A stretch of DNA of 53,180 nucleotides from Alphaproteobacteria bacterium (GCA_017308375.1 JAFKEW010000067.1:1-53180), one strand, 5' to 3'; positions 10,094-20,097 are shown, counted from the stretch's first letter. Numbers and translations are program-made. The notes: generated from the letters alone by a model not told the origin.

Positions 10094-10562
10094 TGTTTCC
10101 AGCGTTGTCGCCAATCATGGCGCTGAACTCAGCTTCGGCGCACAGCATATCGCCAACATAGGCTTCACCGCCGAAGCGCCAGACCGGCCCGCGATGGCGG
10201 ATGGCCCTGACCGGCATGCGAAGCAGATCACCGGGGCGGACCGGACGGCGGAAACGCGCCTTTTCAATCGTCATGAAATAAACGAGACGATTTTCGCTGG
10301 TCAGCCCGAGAGAATGAACAACGAGTGCACCAGCCGCCTGGGCCATCGCCTCCACAATCAGGACACCGGGCATCACGGCCTGAGCCGGGAAATGCCCCTG
10401 AAAATGCGGTTCGTTGAAGGACACGGCTTTCCAGCCCGTGGCACTTTCGTTCGGTATGATATCGCTCAGCCGTTCCAGAAACAGAAACGGGGCGCGGTGC
10501 GGCAGCAGCTTCTTGATCTGCTCCACATCCATGGCCGTGGAATTCGTACCACCTTCAATCAT
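10065..10562 (-). CDS. fabZ: 3-hydroxyacyl-ACP dehydratase FabZ
   Basis: FabZ dehydrates 3-hydroxyacyl-ACP in fatty acid elongation and competes with LpxA/LpxD for the same acyl-ACP pool, which may explain the conserved clustering. The hotdog fold is marked by [14 protein letters not shown], by the catalytic His in [13 protein letters not shown] and by the catalytic Glu in [13 protein letters not shown] 10562 gives 165 residues and overlaps the lpxD stop by 8 bp. A later ATG at 10532 ([13 protein letters not shown]) is also possible. The 3' end overlaps the lpxA start. Confidence 0.95.
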   Translation of the reverse strand: MIEGGTNSTAMDVEQIKKLLPHRAPFLFLERLSDIIPNESATGWKAVSFNEPHFQGHFPAQAVMPGVLIVEAMAQAAGALVVHSLGLTSENRLVYFMTIEKARFRRPVRPGDLLRMPVRAIRHRGPVWRFGGEAYVGDMLCAEAEFSAMIGDNAGNNENSSDGDR

Positions 10563-11589
10563 TGCCCTTCGGTTTCCGCTTCTTTGCCAACAACGCCACA
10601 GCCGCAATCTGCCGCCGCCACTCCCTTACGGGAACCGGCGGTGTACCGCCCCAATCCTGCCCCGAATACTCGCCCGGCGGAACCCCGGACCGCGCCGCAA
10701 AACGGGCGCCGTCACCAGCACGCACATGATCGGCAAGCCCGACCTGGCCGCCCAGAACCACGAAATCCCCCAGCTCGCAACTGCCGGAAATACCGACCTG
10801 TCCGACAATCATGCCGAAGCGGCCGATGCGGTTGTTGTGCCCGACCTGAACCAGATTATCGATCTTGGTGCCTTCACCGATGACCGTATCGCCCAGCGCG
10901 CCGCGATCCACCGTGGTGCAGGCGCCAATTTCCACCCGGTCCTGAATGATGACGCGGCCAAGCTGCGGAATTTTCACATGGCCGCGCGCATCGGAGGCGA
11001 AGCCGAAACCGGGCTGACCGATCTGCGCACCCGGCAGGATCAGAACATGATCGCCGACATAGGCATGGGTGATGGTAACATTGCTCGCGATCTCGCAATC
11101 GCGCCCGATGCAGACGCCGCGCCCAATGACCGTGTTCGGACCGATGCGCGTACCGTCGCCAATTTCGGCATTGGCACCGATGACCACGCCCGGCCCCAGC
11201 ACGACATTGGCCCCGATGCTGGCGCTGGGATCGACAGGCGTCTGTTGCGACCATGCGACCATGGAATGGTCGGGATAGAACAATGCCGCGGTGGCCGCGA
11301 ACGCATGTGGCACCGACGGCACAGCAATGACGATCATGCCATCAGGCGCCGCAGGAATGCGGCCTGTTTCGGGCACGAAGCAGACGCGCGCGCGCGACTG
11401 TGCGAATTGCGCAGCCGCGCCCGGCCCGGATAAAAAAGACAGGTGCCCGGCGCCCGCACCGGCAAGGCCGGCCACATCGGCAATCACGGTTTCCCCGTTT
11501 ACGCCATCCGGCAATGCGGCACGCACATGCGCGCAAACGCCGGCGAGCGTGAATGGCCCGTGATTTTCAAAGAAGCGTGGATCGGCCAT
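10555..11589 (-). CDS. lpxD: UDP-3-O-acylglucosamine N-acyltransferase LpxD
   Basis: LpxD adds the second hydroxyacyl chain, at the 2-amino group, in lipid A synthesis. An N-terminal uridine-binding domain ([15 protein letters not shown] onward, about residues 1-100) is followed by hexapeptide repeats ([20 protein letters not shown] and on). The catalytic His is in [11 protein letters not shown]. The 344-residue length is normal. It sits 28 bp downstream of skp and overlaps fabZ, matching the common skp-lpxD-fabZ-lpxA order. Confidence 0.96.
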   Translation of the reverse strand: MADPRFFENHGPFTLAGVCAHVRAALPDGVNGETVIADVAGLAGAGAGHLSFLSGPGAAAQFAQSRARVCFVPETGRIPAAPDGMIVIAVPSVPHAFAATAALFYPDHSMVAWSQQTPVDPSASIGANVVLGPGVVIGANAEIGDGTRIGPNTVIGRGVCIGRDCEIASNVTITHAYVGDHVLILPGAQIGQPGFGFASDARGHVKIPQLGRVIIQDRVEIGACTTVDRGALGDTVIGEGTKIDNLVQVGHNNRIGRFGMIVGQVGISGSCELGDFVVLGGQVGLADHVRAGDGARFAARSGVPPGEYSGQDWGGTPPVPVREWRRQIAAVALLAKKRKPKGND

Positions 11590-11617
11590 CGTAGACCGCG
11601 CGGGCGCGCGATGCGCC

Positions 11618-12247
11618 CTAGCCGCCCTGCTGCGCGCCAGCCGGCGGCGCGGTCAGTTCCACCTTCACCTTCGTCATCTTCTGGTCGAGACGCTGCACGG
11701 CGAGGCGGGTGATGTCGATATCGCCCGTGGCGAAGACGACGGCGCTGCGATCCAGCAGGATGTTTCCACCACGCTCCTGCATGATGCCCTGAATGATCGG
11801 GCCCAGCGCCTTCTCAACCTGTTCCCGCGCCTTGATGACGCCGCCCTGAATCAGCTCCTGGCGCTGCTGCACTTTCGATTGCAGGGCACGCTGCTTGCCT
11901 TCGAAATCCGCAATCCGCTTCGCCTTCACATCGGGTGCGAGGATGGCGATCTGCTGTTGCAGGCTTTCGCCCTGTTTGCGCAAGGAATCGCCCTGGCCCT
12001 TGAACTCTTTCTCAGCCGCCTTGGTGTAGTCGTTCACCTGGCGCACGATATCCTGCCCGACCTTTGAGAAGCGCAGGATGGCTTCGCGGTTGACGACCAG
12101 AATTTTCGGCGTCGTCATCGGCTGCGCCTGTGCCGGCTTGTTGTTTTGCGCCTGCGCGGCGGCGGGCGCAGCCCAGAAAAGCGGTGCCGCAAGAAGCGCA
12201 ATCCCGGCAGCCTGAGCCGCCCGAGTAAACGTCATGGTGGGTTTCAT
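11618..12247 (-). CDS. skp: Periplasmic chaperone Skp/OmpH family
   Basis: Skp-family proteins are periplasmic trimeric chaperones that hold unfolded outer-membrane proteins on their way to the BAM complex. The start [19 protein letters not shown] is a classic signal peptide, with likely cleavage after AAPAAAQA. A low-complexity Gln/Pro stretch follows, then a beta strand ([20 protein letters not shown]) and a long Gln/Lys-rich coiled coil (about residues 80-150). The C-terminal strand ends in a Pro/Gly-rich tail. ATG 12247 was chosen because the 26 extra in-frame residues upstream lie inside bamA and would hide the signal peptide. Directly downstream of bamA, as usual. Confidence 0.9.
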   Translation of the reverse strand: MKPTMTFTRAAQAAGIALLAAPLFWAAPAAAQAQNNKPAQAQPMTTPKILVVNREAILRFSKVGQDIVRQVNDYTKAAEKEFKGQGDSLRKQGESLQQQIAILAPDVKAKRIADFEGKQRALQSKVQQRQELIQGGVIKAREQVEKALGPIIQGIMQERGGNILLDRSAVVFATGDIDITRLAVQRLDQKMTKVKVELTAPPAGAQQGG

Positions 12248-12251
12248 GGAG

Positions 12252-14654
12252 TTACAGTCCTGTTCCAGCACTGAAGTGAATGATTTCGGTTCTGTCATAC
12301 GGCGTCTTGAGAATCGGGATACCAAGATCGATCTGGATCGGCCCGAAGGGCGACTTCCAGCCTATGCTGATTCCGGCCGAAGCGCGTAGCGCGAGATTGT
12401 CCACGATGCAACTGTTCACATCCGCCGCCGGTGGGAAGCCCGGCTTCACGTGACGGCACGCCGGGTCCACATTCGCCCCTTCCCGATCGATCCTGCCCAA
12501 AGTACCAAAATCCGAGAAAAGTGAGGTGCTTATACCATAATCCTCAGGCAGGAAATTGGGAATGCGCAACTGAACCGTACCGATGGCGTAGACGTTACCG
12601 CCGATGGCCCCGTTATTGCCGGAAACCGCCACATCGCGCGGACCGATACCGGCCAACTGGAAGCCGCGGAAGCTGTCACCGCCCTTGAAGAAGCGCTCAT
12701 TGATACGGACATGCTGGCCGCCATAGGCCGTGATGTAGCCTGCGCTGCCGGAGAAAGAAGCGATCAGCGAATCCCAGATCAGCTTGTGATAGACGCTGAA
12801 CGAGGATTCCGACCGGAGATATTTCAGCGAGCCGCCGAAGCCGGCGATATCCTGGCTGAAGCTGAAGGTCAGGCCCTTTGTCGGCTTGATGGGATCGTTC
12901 AGCGTGTTGAACGAGTAGGTATAGCCGAACAGCGAAGTCTGCGTGGTGCCCGCGGCCAGCTGCACCTGAATCGGCGCGTTGATGTAAGGCGTAACCCGGT
13001 CGATACGATAGGTGTAACGCAGGCCCACGCTGCCGAATTCGGAAGTCGGGAAACCGAAACGGAAACCGGCAGCCGTCACATCACCCTGATAATCGGCCTG
13101 ATCGAAATTGCTGATGACCTTGTAGAGGTCGACGCCGGCAGCCAGCGGCCTGTCGAGGAAATAAGGCTCCGTAAAGCTGAGCTGGAACTGCTTGCTGATG
13201 GTGGAGAGCGCAATGCTGCCACGCAAATACTGCCCGCGGCCGAACAGGTTGCGTTCAGTGTAGCTGAATTCGCCCACAATCGAACTGGTTGAGGAGTACC
13301 CGGCGCCAAGCGAAAGCTCACCGGTGGATTGCTCGGTGAGAGCCACGTTCAGGACCGTTTTATCGGGCGCAGAACCGGCGACATTCTTGATGTCCACATC
13401 CTTGAAGAACCCAAGCGCACGGATGCGGGTACGCGACCGGTCTACCAGGGTGCGGTTGAAGGCGTCGCCTTCCACAATACGCATCTGGCGGCGGACCACC
13501 TTGTCGAGCGTGCGAGTGTTGCCGGTGATGTTGATCCGCTCGACATAAACACGCGGCCCCTGCTCCACCTTGAAGATAACGGCAATGGTGCGCTTGTCGT
13601 GATCGCGGCGGATACGCGGGTGCACTTCGGCAAAGGCGTAGCCCTTGGTTCCGGCGGCGTTGGTCAGCGTGTCGATGGACTTCTGGATCAATTCCGCATT
13701 GTAGGTATCGCCGCTATGGATCGGCAGCAATTTGCGCAGATCCGCCGGCTTCAGTTCCTTGACGCTGGAATCGATTTCTACCTTGCCGAATTTGTATTGC
13801 TGCCCCTCATCGATGGTGAAGGTGATGTAGAAATTCTTGCGATCCGGCGTCAGTTCCGCCACCGCAGAGGTGACGTTGAAATCCGCATAACCATTGCTGA
13901 GATAGAAGCGGCGCAATTGTTCGCGGTCGAAAGTCAGCCGGTCGGGGTCGTAATTGTCGTTGGTGGCGAGGATCTTGTACCAGGCGCTTTCCTCTGTCGC
14001 GATCTGGCTGCGCAAGGTGTCGTCGTCGAACACCTTGTTGCCGATGAAGTTGATGCGGGCCACGCCTGTGGTCTGCCCTTCATTGATCGAGAAAATCAGA
14101 TCAACACGGTTCTGCGGCCGTTGAATGATCTGAGGATCGACAGTGGCGGCGAATTTGCCGTTGCGGCGGTAAAGCTCGACGATGCGCTGAACGTCCGATT
14201 GCACCTTGGCGCGGGTAAACACCATGCGCGGCTTGAGCTGCACTTCCTTCGTCAGATCCTTGGTCGAGACCTTGTCGTTCCCCTCGAACTCCACCTGATT
14301 GAGGATCGGATTTTCCACCACCTGGATGGTCAGTGTGGAACCGTTCCAATTGAATTTCACATCCGCGAACAGGCCGGTGGCGAACAGCGATTTCAGCGAG
14401 CGGTCAACGGCCAGTGCGTCGTAAGGATCACCGCGCCGGATCGAGATGTAAGAAAGTACGGTCGCCGGTTCGATACGCTGCGTACCCTGAACCACGATCT
14501 GCTGAATGGCAGGCCCCGCGGGCGCGGCCGGTGCCGCCGGTGCTTCGCCTTGCGTCTGCGCCAGCACGGCAGGCACGGATGCGCACAGCGCAACAGCCGT
14601 GCCGAGCAAAGCCGCACGCAAAGTTCTGACCGACAGATGGGCGATGGAAGTCAT
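12252..14654 (-). CDS. bamA: Outer-membrane protein assembly factor BamA
   Basis: BamA is the central outer-membrane insertase of the BAM complex. A signal peptide (residues ~1-33, ending ASVPAVLAQ) is followed by an Ala/Pro linker and five POTRA domains, the first starting IQQIVVQGTQRIEP. A 16-stranded Omp85 barrel follows. The barrel's L6 lid motif reads SFRGFQLAGIGPR, equivalent to VRGF. The C-terminal strand carries ILKTPYDRTEIIHFSAGTGL and ends in Leu where many homologues end in Phe. ATG 14654 is preferred; ATG 14672 is an alternative. At 800 residues the length is normal. It lies between rseP and skp, the conserved order. Confidence 0.96.
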   Translation of the reverse strand: MTSIAHLSVRTLRAALLGTAVALCASVPAVLAQTQGEAPAAPAAPAGPAIQQIVVQGTQRIEPATVLSYISIRRGDPYDALAVDRSLKSLFATGLFADVKFNWNGSTLTIQVVENPILNQVEFEGNDKVSTKDLTKEVQLKPRMVFTRAKVQSDVQRIVELYRRNGKFAATVDPQIIQRPQNRVDLIFSINEGQTTGVARINFIGNKVFDDDTLRSQIATEESAWYKILATNDNYDPDRLTFDREQLRRFYLSNGYADFNVTSAVAELTPDRKNFYITFTIDEGQQYKFGKVEIDSSVKELKPADLRKLLPIHSGDTYNAELIQKSIDTLTNAAGTKGYAFAEVHPRIRRDHDKRTIAVIFKVEQGPRVYVERINITGNTRTLDKVVRRQMRIVEGDAFNRTLVDRSRTRIRALGFFKDVDIKNVAGSAPDKTVLNVALTEQSTGELSLGAGYSSTSSIVGEFSYTERNLFGRGQYLRGSIALSTISKQFQLSFTEPYFLDRPLAAGVDLYKVISNFDQADYQGDVTAAGFRFGFPTSEFGSVGLRYTYRIDRVTPYINAPIQVQLAAGTTQTSLFGYTYSFNTLNDPIKPTKGLTFSFSQDIAGFGGSLKYLRSESSFSVYHKLIWDSLIASFSGSAGYITAYGGQHVRINERFFKGGDSFRGFQLAGIGPRDVAVSGNNGAIGGNVYAIGTVQLRIPNFLPEDYGISTSLFSDFGTLGRIDREGANVDPACRHVKPGFPPAADVNSCIVDNLALRASAGISIGWKSPFGPIQIDLGIPILKTPYDRTEIIHFSAGTGL

Positions 14655-14702
14655 CCACACGTCTCTGGACATGCCCCCCGAAAGGCTGGCGGACAATCGG
14701 CT

Positions 14703-15842
14703 TCAGAAAAGATTCAGTCGGACGAGGTCGTTCCAGGTCACAAGCAACATGAGACCAAGAACCATCGCCAAGCCTACCCTGAATCCTACGTCCTGCACCC
14801 GCGCGCCAAGCGGCCGGCCCAGAACAGCCTCGAATGCATAATACAGAAGGTGACCGCCGTCGAGCAGCGGAATCGGAAAGAGGTTGATAAGCCCGATGCT
14901 TACGGAAAGAAGCGCGATCAGGCTGACCAGCGCGCCAAAACTGATCTCCGCCACCTTCTGTGACACGGTTGCCATGCCCAAAGGCCCGCGCAACTGGCTG
15001 GTATCGGCATAGCCCGCGATCATCTGCCACACATAGACCATTGTGCCTTTGACAATCATCCAGGTCTGGCCGCAGGCGGCGCCAAAAGCCTCCACCGGGC
15101 CATAGCTGACATGGGTCAGGCGGGACGCCTCGATTCGATTGGTGATTCCCAGTGCGTAGCTGCGATCGATGCCGCCGAAGGGATCTTTCATCTCCATGAT
15201 TTTCGGGGTGACATGCACGGTCATCATGCGGCCGTCGCGTTCGAGCGCAATGGCCATGGGCTGGCCCGCGCTCATGGTCACGGCCTGTTTCAGATCCATG
15301 AAATCGCGGACCGGCGAGCCATCGACCTTTTGAATCAGGTCGCCCTTGTGGATGCCCGCAGATGCGGCCGCGCTTCCGGGCACGACCGAATCAACCACCG
15401 GTGCATTCAGGTTCTGTCCGTAGATCAGAAAGGTAACGGTAAAGATCGCGATTGCCAGAACGAAATTGGCAAACGGGCCCGCCGCAACCACCGCCGCACG
15501 CTGCCACAACGGGCGGAACGGGAACGCATGACTGCGCTCCATATCGCTCAAACCGCCGAGCCTGCTGACATCGGGCGTGCTGGCGACACCGAGATCGCCG
15601 AGGAACTTCACATAGCCGCCAAAGGGAATCCACGAAACGCGCCAGCGCGTGCCGTGCCTGTCATTCCAGCCGAAAATTTCGCCACCGAAGCCGATCGAAA
15701 ACACCTCTACCGCCACGCCGCAGGCGCGCGCGACCAGGAAGTGCCCCATTTCGTGCACGAAGACGACGACCGTGATGAGGAACAGATAGGCCGGCAACCC
15801 CGTCGGCAGCCATGCCACAAAATCATGGAATGCGGTGATCAT
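14703..15842 (-). CDS. rseP: Site-2 intramembrane metalloprotease RseP
   Basis: RseP cleaves transmembrane substrates, such as anti-sigma factors, inside the inner membrane. The zinc motif HEMGH is in VVFVHEMGHFLVARACG in the first membrane helix, and the second metal-binding motif is in LFPIPLLDGGHLLYY near the C-terminus. A single periplasmic PDZ domain lies between them (about residues 125-210, with SAAASAGIHKGDLIQKVDG). E. coli RseP has two, so this shorter 379-residue form is the usual alphaproteobacterial one. It sits between dxr and bamA. Confidence 0.95.
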   Translation of the reverse strand: MITAFHDFVAWLPTGLPAYLFLITVVVFVHEMGHFLVARACGVAVEVFSIGFGGEIFGWNDRHGTRWRVSWIPFGGYVKFLGDLGVASTPDVSRLGGLSDMERSHAFPFRPLWQRAAVVAAGPFANFVLAIAIFTVTFLIYGQNLNAPVVDSVVPGSAAASAGIHKGDLIQKVDGSPVRDFMDLKQAVTMSAGQPMAIALERDGRMMTVHVTPKIMEMKDPFGGIDRSYALGITNRIEASRLTHVSYGPVEAFGAACGQTWMIVKGTMVYVWQMIAGYADTSQLRGPLGMATVSQKVAEISFGALVSLIALLSVSIGLINLFPIPLLDGGHLLYYAFEAVLGRPLGARVQDVGFRVGLAMVLGLMLLVTWNDLVRLNLF

Positions 15843-15883
15843 TCAAACATCCTCATACACCCCATGCTCTTACGCCCCGATCT

Positions 15884-17128
15884 TCAAGCGCTGAGTGAAC
15901 GGCATGCAACATCGGCCCAGCGACGTGCTTCCCCATCGGCAGAGAGCACCGTTTCGAGATCGGCCGGTGGCGTATTCGACAATTTCGCTTCGCCGGTTTC
16001 CAGCGCCGATTCCACCACGCGCGGAATGTCGAGGAAACCGATACGGCGGTCGAGAAACGCTTCCACCGCGATTTCGTTGGCAGCGTTCAGGATGGTCGGT
16101 GCGAGGCCACCGCTGCGCAGACAGCCCATCGCCAGATCCAGGCACGGAAAACGCTGTGAATCCGGGGCGAAAAAGCTGAGCGGCCCCATATGGGCGAGGT
16201 CCAGCTTGCGCGAAGGCGATGCGATGCGCACGGGATAACCGATGGCATGGGCGATGGGTGTCCGCATATCGGGCGCGGAAAGATGCGCCAGCGTCGTGCC
16301 GTCACCATAAGTGACCATGCAATGGATGATGGATTGCGGATGCACCACCACGTCCAGTTTTTCATCCGGGAGAGCGAAAAGATAATGCGCCTCGATCAGC
16401 TCCAGGCCCTTGTTCATCAGGCTGGCACTGTCGAGCGAGTTCTTCTTGCCCATGGACCAGTTGGGGTGAGCGACTGCCTGTTCCGGCGTCACATCACGCA
16501 TTTTCTCCAGCGTCCATTCACGGAACGGACCACCGGAGGCCGTCAACGTCACACGCTCCACCTGGCTGGCGTCGCCACCGTTCAGAACCTGAAAGATCGC
16601 GTTGTGTTCGGAATCGACCGGCACCACAGTCGCCGATGAACCGTCCAGCGCGGCACGAAACACCGCGCCCGCGGCCACGACACATTCCTTGTTGGCGAGC
16701 GCGACGGTTGCACCACGGCGAATGGCCGCCAGCGCAGGCTCGATCGCCGCGGCACCGACAATAGCCACCATGACAAATTCCGAAGGCCGGGCACCCGCGG
16801 CGATCACCGCCTCGCGGCCCGCAGCCACTTCAATGCCAGTGCCGGCGAGTGCATCGCGCAATTCGCCATAGCGCGCGGGATCGCCGATCACGGCAATCTC
16901 AGGCTTCATCGCGCGTGCCTGCTCGGCCAGTTGGGCGACATTGGATTGCGCGGTGAGTGCTGCGATAGGAAGCACGTGCTGGCCATAAACCGCACGTGCA
17001 TTGACGATAACGCTCAATGTCGATACGCCAATCGAACCGGTTGCGCCCAACACCGTCACCCGGCGCGAAAGCACCGGTTCCAACTCCGGCATGGCCCTTG
17101 TTTCGCCATTGCCAGCAATCGCCTTCAT
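15884..17128 (-). CDS. dxr: 1-deoxy-D-xylulose 5-phosphate reductoisomerase
   Basis: Dxr makes 2-C-methyl-D-erythritol 4-phosphate, the committed step of the MEP isoprenoid pathway that ultimately supplies UppS. The NADPH-binding motif is VTVLGATGSIGVSTL, and the catalytic and metal region includes VPVDSEHNAIFQ, SGGPFREW and MGKKNSLDSASLMNKGLELIEAH. Length is 414 residues. ATG 17128 overlaps the cdsA stop as ATGA. A second ATG at codon 13 is possible. Upstream partners are cdsA and uppS; rseP follows downstream. Confidence 0.96.
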   Translation of the reverse strand: MKAIAGNGETRAMPELEPVLSRRVTVLGATGSIGVSTLSVIVNARAVYGQHVLPIAALTAQSNVAQLAEQARAMKPEIAVIGDPARYGELRDALAGTGIEVAAGREAVIAAGARPSEFVMVAIVGAAAIEPALAAIRRGATVALANKECVVAAGAVFRAALDGSSATVVPVDSEHNAIFQVLNGGDASQVERVTLTASGGPFREWTLEKMRDVTPEQAVAHPNWSMGKKNSLDSASLMNKGLELIEAHYLFALPDEKLDVVVHPQSIIHCMVTYGDGTTLAHLSAPDMRTPIAHAIGYPVRIASPSRKLDLAHMGPLSFFAPDSQRFPCLDLAMGCLRSGGLAPTILNAANEIAVEAFLDRRIGFLDIPRVVESALETGEAKLSNTPPADLETVLSADGEARRWADVACRSLSA

Positions 17129-18006
17129 ATCAACGCTCCCAACGGATCAAACTGAACGACCAAAACCACGACCGCCAGAACGGGGGCTACCAGCAAGGTG
17201 GAATCGATACGATCCAGAACGCCGCCATGGCCGGGGATTAGACCACCACTGTCCTTGATGCGGAAGCGGCGTTTGGCCCATGATTCGAACAGATCGCCCA
17301 CCTGGGCAATGGCCCCGACAAAGGCCGCAAACAGGGCGCCATGAACCACATTCAGCGCCAGAAACGAAAACACCACGCCGCCGGCAAAGATGGCGAAAAC
17401 CATGCCACCAATAGCGCCGGCCCAGGTCTTGTTGGGCGACAGCGCGGGCCACAATTTGGGCCCACCCACCAGCTTGCCCACCACCAGCGCGCCGGTATCG
17501 GTGGCCCAGATCGCGACGAACATCGCCAAAACGATCAGAAAACCATGAACGGACATGGCCCGGAGCGCGACCAGCGCCAGCGCCGGAACGCCGAGATAAA
17601 GCACCCCGCCCGCTTCCCACAACGGACTGCGGCGATGGCGAACGGCAAGCACCAAACTGACAGCAGCGCCCGCCAGAACGAAAAGCCAGGGCGCAACGGA
17701 ACCGGGCCATGCCGCGAAAGAAAAGACCGCAGCCGCGACGGCGATGGCGGTGACAAAGAATTCCCCCGTCAGCAACTGGCCGGAAACCATGCGGTGCCAT
17801 TCACGCGCGGCCAGGACAATGGTCAACGCCACAAAGGCGGCAAGCACGAAGCTGCCCATCCAGAGCGCACTGGCAGCGATAACCGCAAGCGCAAGGCCGA
17901 AAACGGGCCGCGTGATCCAGCCAAGCGAAAATCGCAACCTGCGCCCGCCTTCCCGCCCGGCTGAAAACGCCTGCCCCAGCGGCGCCGTATCGGGCGTATC
18001 AATCAA
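17125..18006 (-). CDS. cdsA: Phosphatidate cytidylyltransferase CdsA
   Basis: CdsA is an integral membrane enzyme that makes CDP-diacylglycerol, the precursor of all bacterial phospholipids. The C-terminal signature is intact (SPNKTWAGAIGGM, then VGDLFESWAKRRF, IKDSGGLIPGHGGVLDRIDS). About seven or eight hydrophobic segments precede and surround it. I place the start at TTG 18006, which overlaps the uppS stop as TTGA and gives 293 residues. A longer frame back to 18144 would lie inside uppS and has no membrane or domain character. The dxr start overlaps its stop codon. Confidence 0.92.
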   Translation of the reverse strand: MIDTPDTAPLGQAFSAGREGGRRLRFSLGWITRPVFGLALAVIAASALWMGSFVLAAFVALTIVLAAREWHRMVSGQLLTGEFFVTAIAVAAAVFSFAAWPGSVAPWLFVLAGAAVSLVLAVRHRRSPLWEAGGVLYLGVPALALVALRAMSVHGFLIVLAMFVAIWATDTGALVVGKLVGGPKLWPALSPNKTWAGAIGGMVFAIFAGGVVFSFLALNVVHGALFAAFVGAIAQVGDLFESWAKRRFRIKDSGGLIPGHGGVLDRIDSTLLVAPVLAVVVLVVQFDPLGALI

Positions 18007-18743
18007 GCCACTGCGCCCGAAGCAAGCGCGCCGAAGCGGCGTTCGCGATGGGTAAAATCCTCCAGCACCGCGAGCAGGTCCTTGCGCCCGAAATCCGGCC
18101 AGAACGTATCGACGAACAGAAGTTCCGCATACGAACATTGCCAAAGCAGAAAATTCGACAACCTGTGTTCACCGCCGGTGCGCACGATCAGATCGGGTTC
18201 GGGCATACCGCCGGTGAACAGACGCGCAGCAAAAAGCTCCGGCGTGATGGTTTCGGGATCGAGCCGGCCTTCCTTCGCCGCACGTGCAAGCTCACGCGCC
18301 GCGTTCGCGATTTCCTGCTGACCGCCATAATCGAACGCAAAGGTCAGGTTGAGACCCTTGTTGTTGACGGTGCGGTTTTCTGCTTCCTCGATCATGTCGC
18401 AGATATCTTTGGCGACACGCTCACGGCTGCCGATAATGCGCACGCGCACATCGCGGCCATGAAGCTCATCCAGATCGCTGCGGAAATAGGCGCGGAACAG
18501 CCCCATCAGCGCATTGACCTCGGTTCTCGGACGCTTCCAGTTTTCCGACGAAAAGGCGAACAGGGTGAGATATTGCAGCCCGATATCGGTTGCCGCCCGC
18601 ACCACCTCGCGTACCGCGGAAACACCGGCGACGTGCCCCGCCTCCCGCGGCAGGAACCGTTTTCGCGCCCAACTGCCATTGCGATCCATGATGATCGCGA
18701 CATGACGCGGAAGCGGCTGCACAAGATGGGGTGGCGAAGACAT
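18003..18743 (-). CDS. uppS: Undecaprenyl (polyprenyl) diphosphate synthase with altered substrate-binding motif
   Basis: UppS extends farnesyl diphosphate with isopentenyl diphosphate to make the undecaprenyl carrier for peptidoglycan and O-antigen. Clear family marks are HVAIIMD at the N-terminus, FSSENWKRP, RTGGEHRLSNFLLWQCSYAELLF and WPDF. The motif that normally reads D-G-N-G-R-W reads D-R-N-G-S-W here (residues 20-25; codons CGC and AGT at 18681-18683 and 18672-18674). The conserved Gly and Arg that contact the allylic diphosphate are therefore replaced by Arg and Ser. The reading frame is intact. ATG 18743 has an AGGA site 5 bp upstream; an ATG at 18755 and a TTG at 18770, the latter overlapping the frr stop, are alternatives. 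Length 246 residues. Confidence 0.93.
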   Translation of the reverse strand: MSSPPHLVQPLPRHVAIIMDRNGSWARKRFLPREAGHVAGVSAVREVVRAATDIGLQYLTLFAFSSENWKRPRTEVNALMGLFRAYFRSDLDELHGRDVRVRIIGSRERVAKDICDMIEEAENRTVNNKGLNLTFAFDYGGQQEIANAARELARAAKEGRLDPETITPELFAARLFTGGMPEPDLIVRTGGEHRLSNFLLWQCSYAELLFVDTFWPDFGRKDLLAVLEDFTHRERRFGALASGAVA

Positions 18744-18766
18744 TCCATTCCTCATGGCCAGCAGGG

Positions 18767-19333
18767 TCAAACCTGCATGATTTCCTGTTCCTTGGTGAGA
18801 AGGGCGGCGTCTATGTCCTTGATATGGCTGTCTGTCAGCTTCTGCAGGTCGTCCCCAAGCCGGCGCTGGTCGTCCTGGCCGATCTTATGGTCCTTTTCGA
18901 GCTTCTTGAGCAGGTCCATCCCGTCTCGCCTGATGTTGCGCACGGCGACCCGGGCGGCTTCCGCATATTTATGCGCAAGTTTGGCAAGTTCGCGGCGGCG
19001 CTCCTCATTCAGTTCGGGAACCGGAATGCGCAGGAGTTGACCGTCGATCTGCGGGTTGAGGCCGAGGCCCGCATCCCGGATGGCCTTGTCCACCGTCTTG
19101 ACCATGGACTTGTCCCAGACCTGAACCGTGAGCATCCGCGGCTCCGGCGTCGAGATCGTGCCGAGCTGGCTGAGTGGCGTCGGATTGCCATAGGCCTCCG
19201 CCATCACCGGATCGAGCAGCGCCGCACTGGCACGGCCGGTGCGCAGGCCGGAGAACTCGCCCTTGAGCGTTGCCACGGCGCCGGTCATGCGGCGGGCAAA
19301 ATCATCCTTGTTGAAGCCGGCTGGACTCGTCAT
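18767..19333 (-). CDS. frr: Ribosome recycling factor
   Basis: RRF splits post-termination ribosomes together with EF-G. The 188-residue protein starts [16 protein letters not shown] and shows the domain I helices and the family segment [21 protein letters not shown]. It also has PLSQLGTIS, the central [16 protein letters not shown] helix and the C-terminal helix [19 protein letters not shown] 19333 follows an AAAGGAA ribosome site. A longer frame reaching 19414 would run into pyrH and is not supported. It sits between pyrH and uppS, the conserved order. Confidence 0.97.
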   Translation of the reverse strand: MTSPAGFNKDDFARRMTGAVATLKGEFSGLRTGRASAALLDPVMAEAYGNPTPLSQLGTISTPEPRMLTVQVWDKSMVKTVDKAIRDAGLGLNPQIDGQLLRIPVPELNEERRRELAKLAHKYAEAARVAVRNIRRDGMDLLKKLEKDHKIGQDDQRRLGDDLQKLTDSHIKDIDAALLTKEQEIMQV

Positions 19334-19362
19334 CGGCGGTTCCTTTCTCGCTGGCCCAAATC

Positions 19363-20097
19363 CTAATCCGCGCTGCCGCGTTCTTCGATCACGGTGGCAC
19401 GCCCACCGCCACAAAGGACCGCGGAAAGCGCCCCACGATCATGGATCGAGAAAACGATAATCGGAATCCGGTTTTCCCGCGAAAGGCTGACCGCGCTTGC
19501 ATCCATCACTTTAAGATTGCGCGTCAAAACCTCTAAATAGCTTAAGGATTCGAAGCGTTCGGCAGTTTTGTCCGTCTTGGGATCGGCTGTGTAAACGCCA
19601 TCGACCTGGGTGCCCTTGAACATGGCATCGCAGTTCATTTCGGCAGCGCGCAACGCCGCCGCCGTATCGGTGGTGAAGAAGGGATTGCCGGTTCCGGCGG
19701 CAAAGATCACCACCCGGCCCTTTTCCATGTGGCGGATGGCGCGGCGGCGGATATAGGGCTCGCACACCGTGGTCATCGGAATAGCAGACTGAACCCGGCA
19801 GGCGACCCCGATCCGCTCCAGCGTCGCCTGCATGGCGAGCGCATTCATCACCGTGGCCAGCATGCCCATATAATCGGCCGTGGCGCGTTCAATACCTTTG
19901 GCCGCACCGGACAGGCCGCGGAAAATATTCCCGCCGCCGATCACCATACAGACCTGGGTGCCGCACTGGATCGCGCCTTTGACATCGGCCGCAATGCGGT
20001 CCACCGCGTCGACGTCAATCCCGTAAGACTGGGTGCCCATCAACGCTTCACCGGACACCTTCAGCAATATCCGGCGGTATTTCGGCGTCGATGCCAT
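19363..20097 (-). CDS. pyrH: UMP kinase
   Basis: PyrH phosphorylates UMP to UDP in pyrimidine nucleotide synthesis; it is a hexameric amino-acid-kinase-fold enzyme. The start [14 protein letters not shown] holds the phosphate-binding Lys and Gly residues. [13 protein letters not shown], the [15 protein letters not shown] helix, [17 protein letters not shown] and DGVYTADPK are typical. Length 244 residues. It lies 74 bp downstream of tsf and 29 bp before frr. Confidence 0.97.
   Translation of the reverse strand: MASTPKYRRILLKVSGEALMGTQSYGIDVDAVDRIAADVKGAIQCGTQVCMVIGGGNIFRGLSGAAKGIERATADYMGMLATVMNALAMQATLERIGVACRVQSAIPMTTVCEPYIRRRAIRHMEKGRVVIFAAGTGNPFFTTDTAAALRAAEMNCDAMFKGTQVDGVYTADPKTDKTAERFESLSYLEVLTRNLKVMDASAVSLSRENRIPIIVFSIHDRGALSAVLCGGGRATVIEERGSAD

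Noticed and set aside
12001..12247. Longer skp start at 12325
   Set aside because: It would bury the signal peptide behind 26 residues that lie within bamA.
13329..14963. 544-codon open frame antisense to bamA and rseP
   Set aside because: His/Arg/Gln/Gly-rich translation without domains; a mirror of a GC-rich coding strand.
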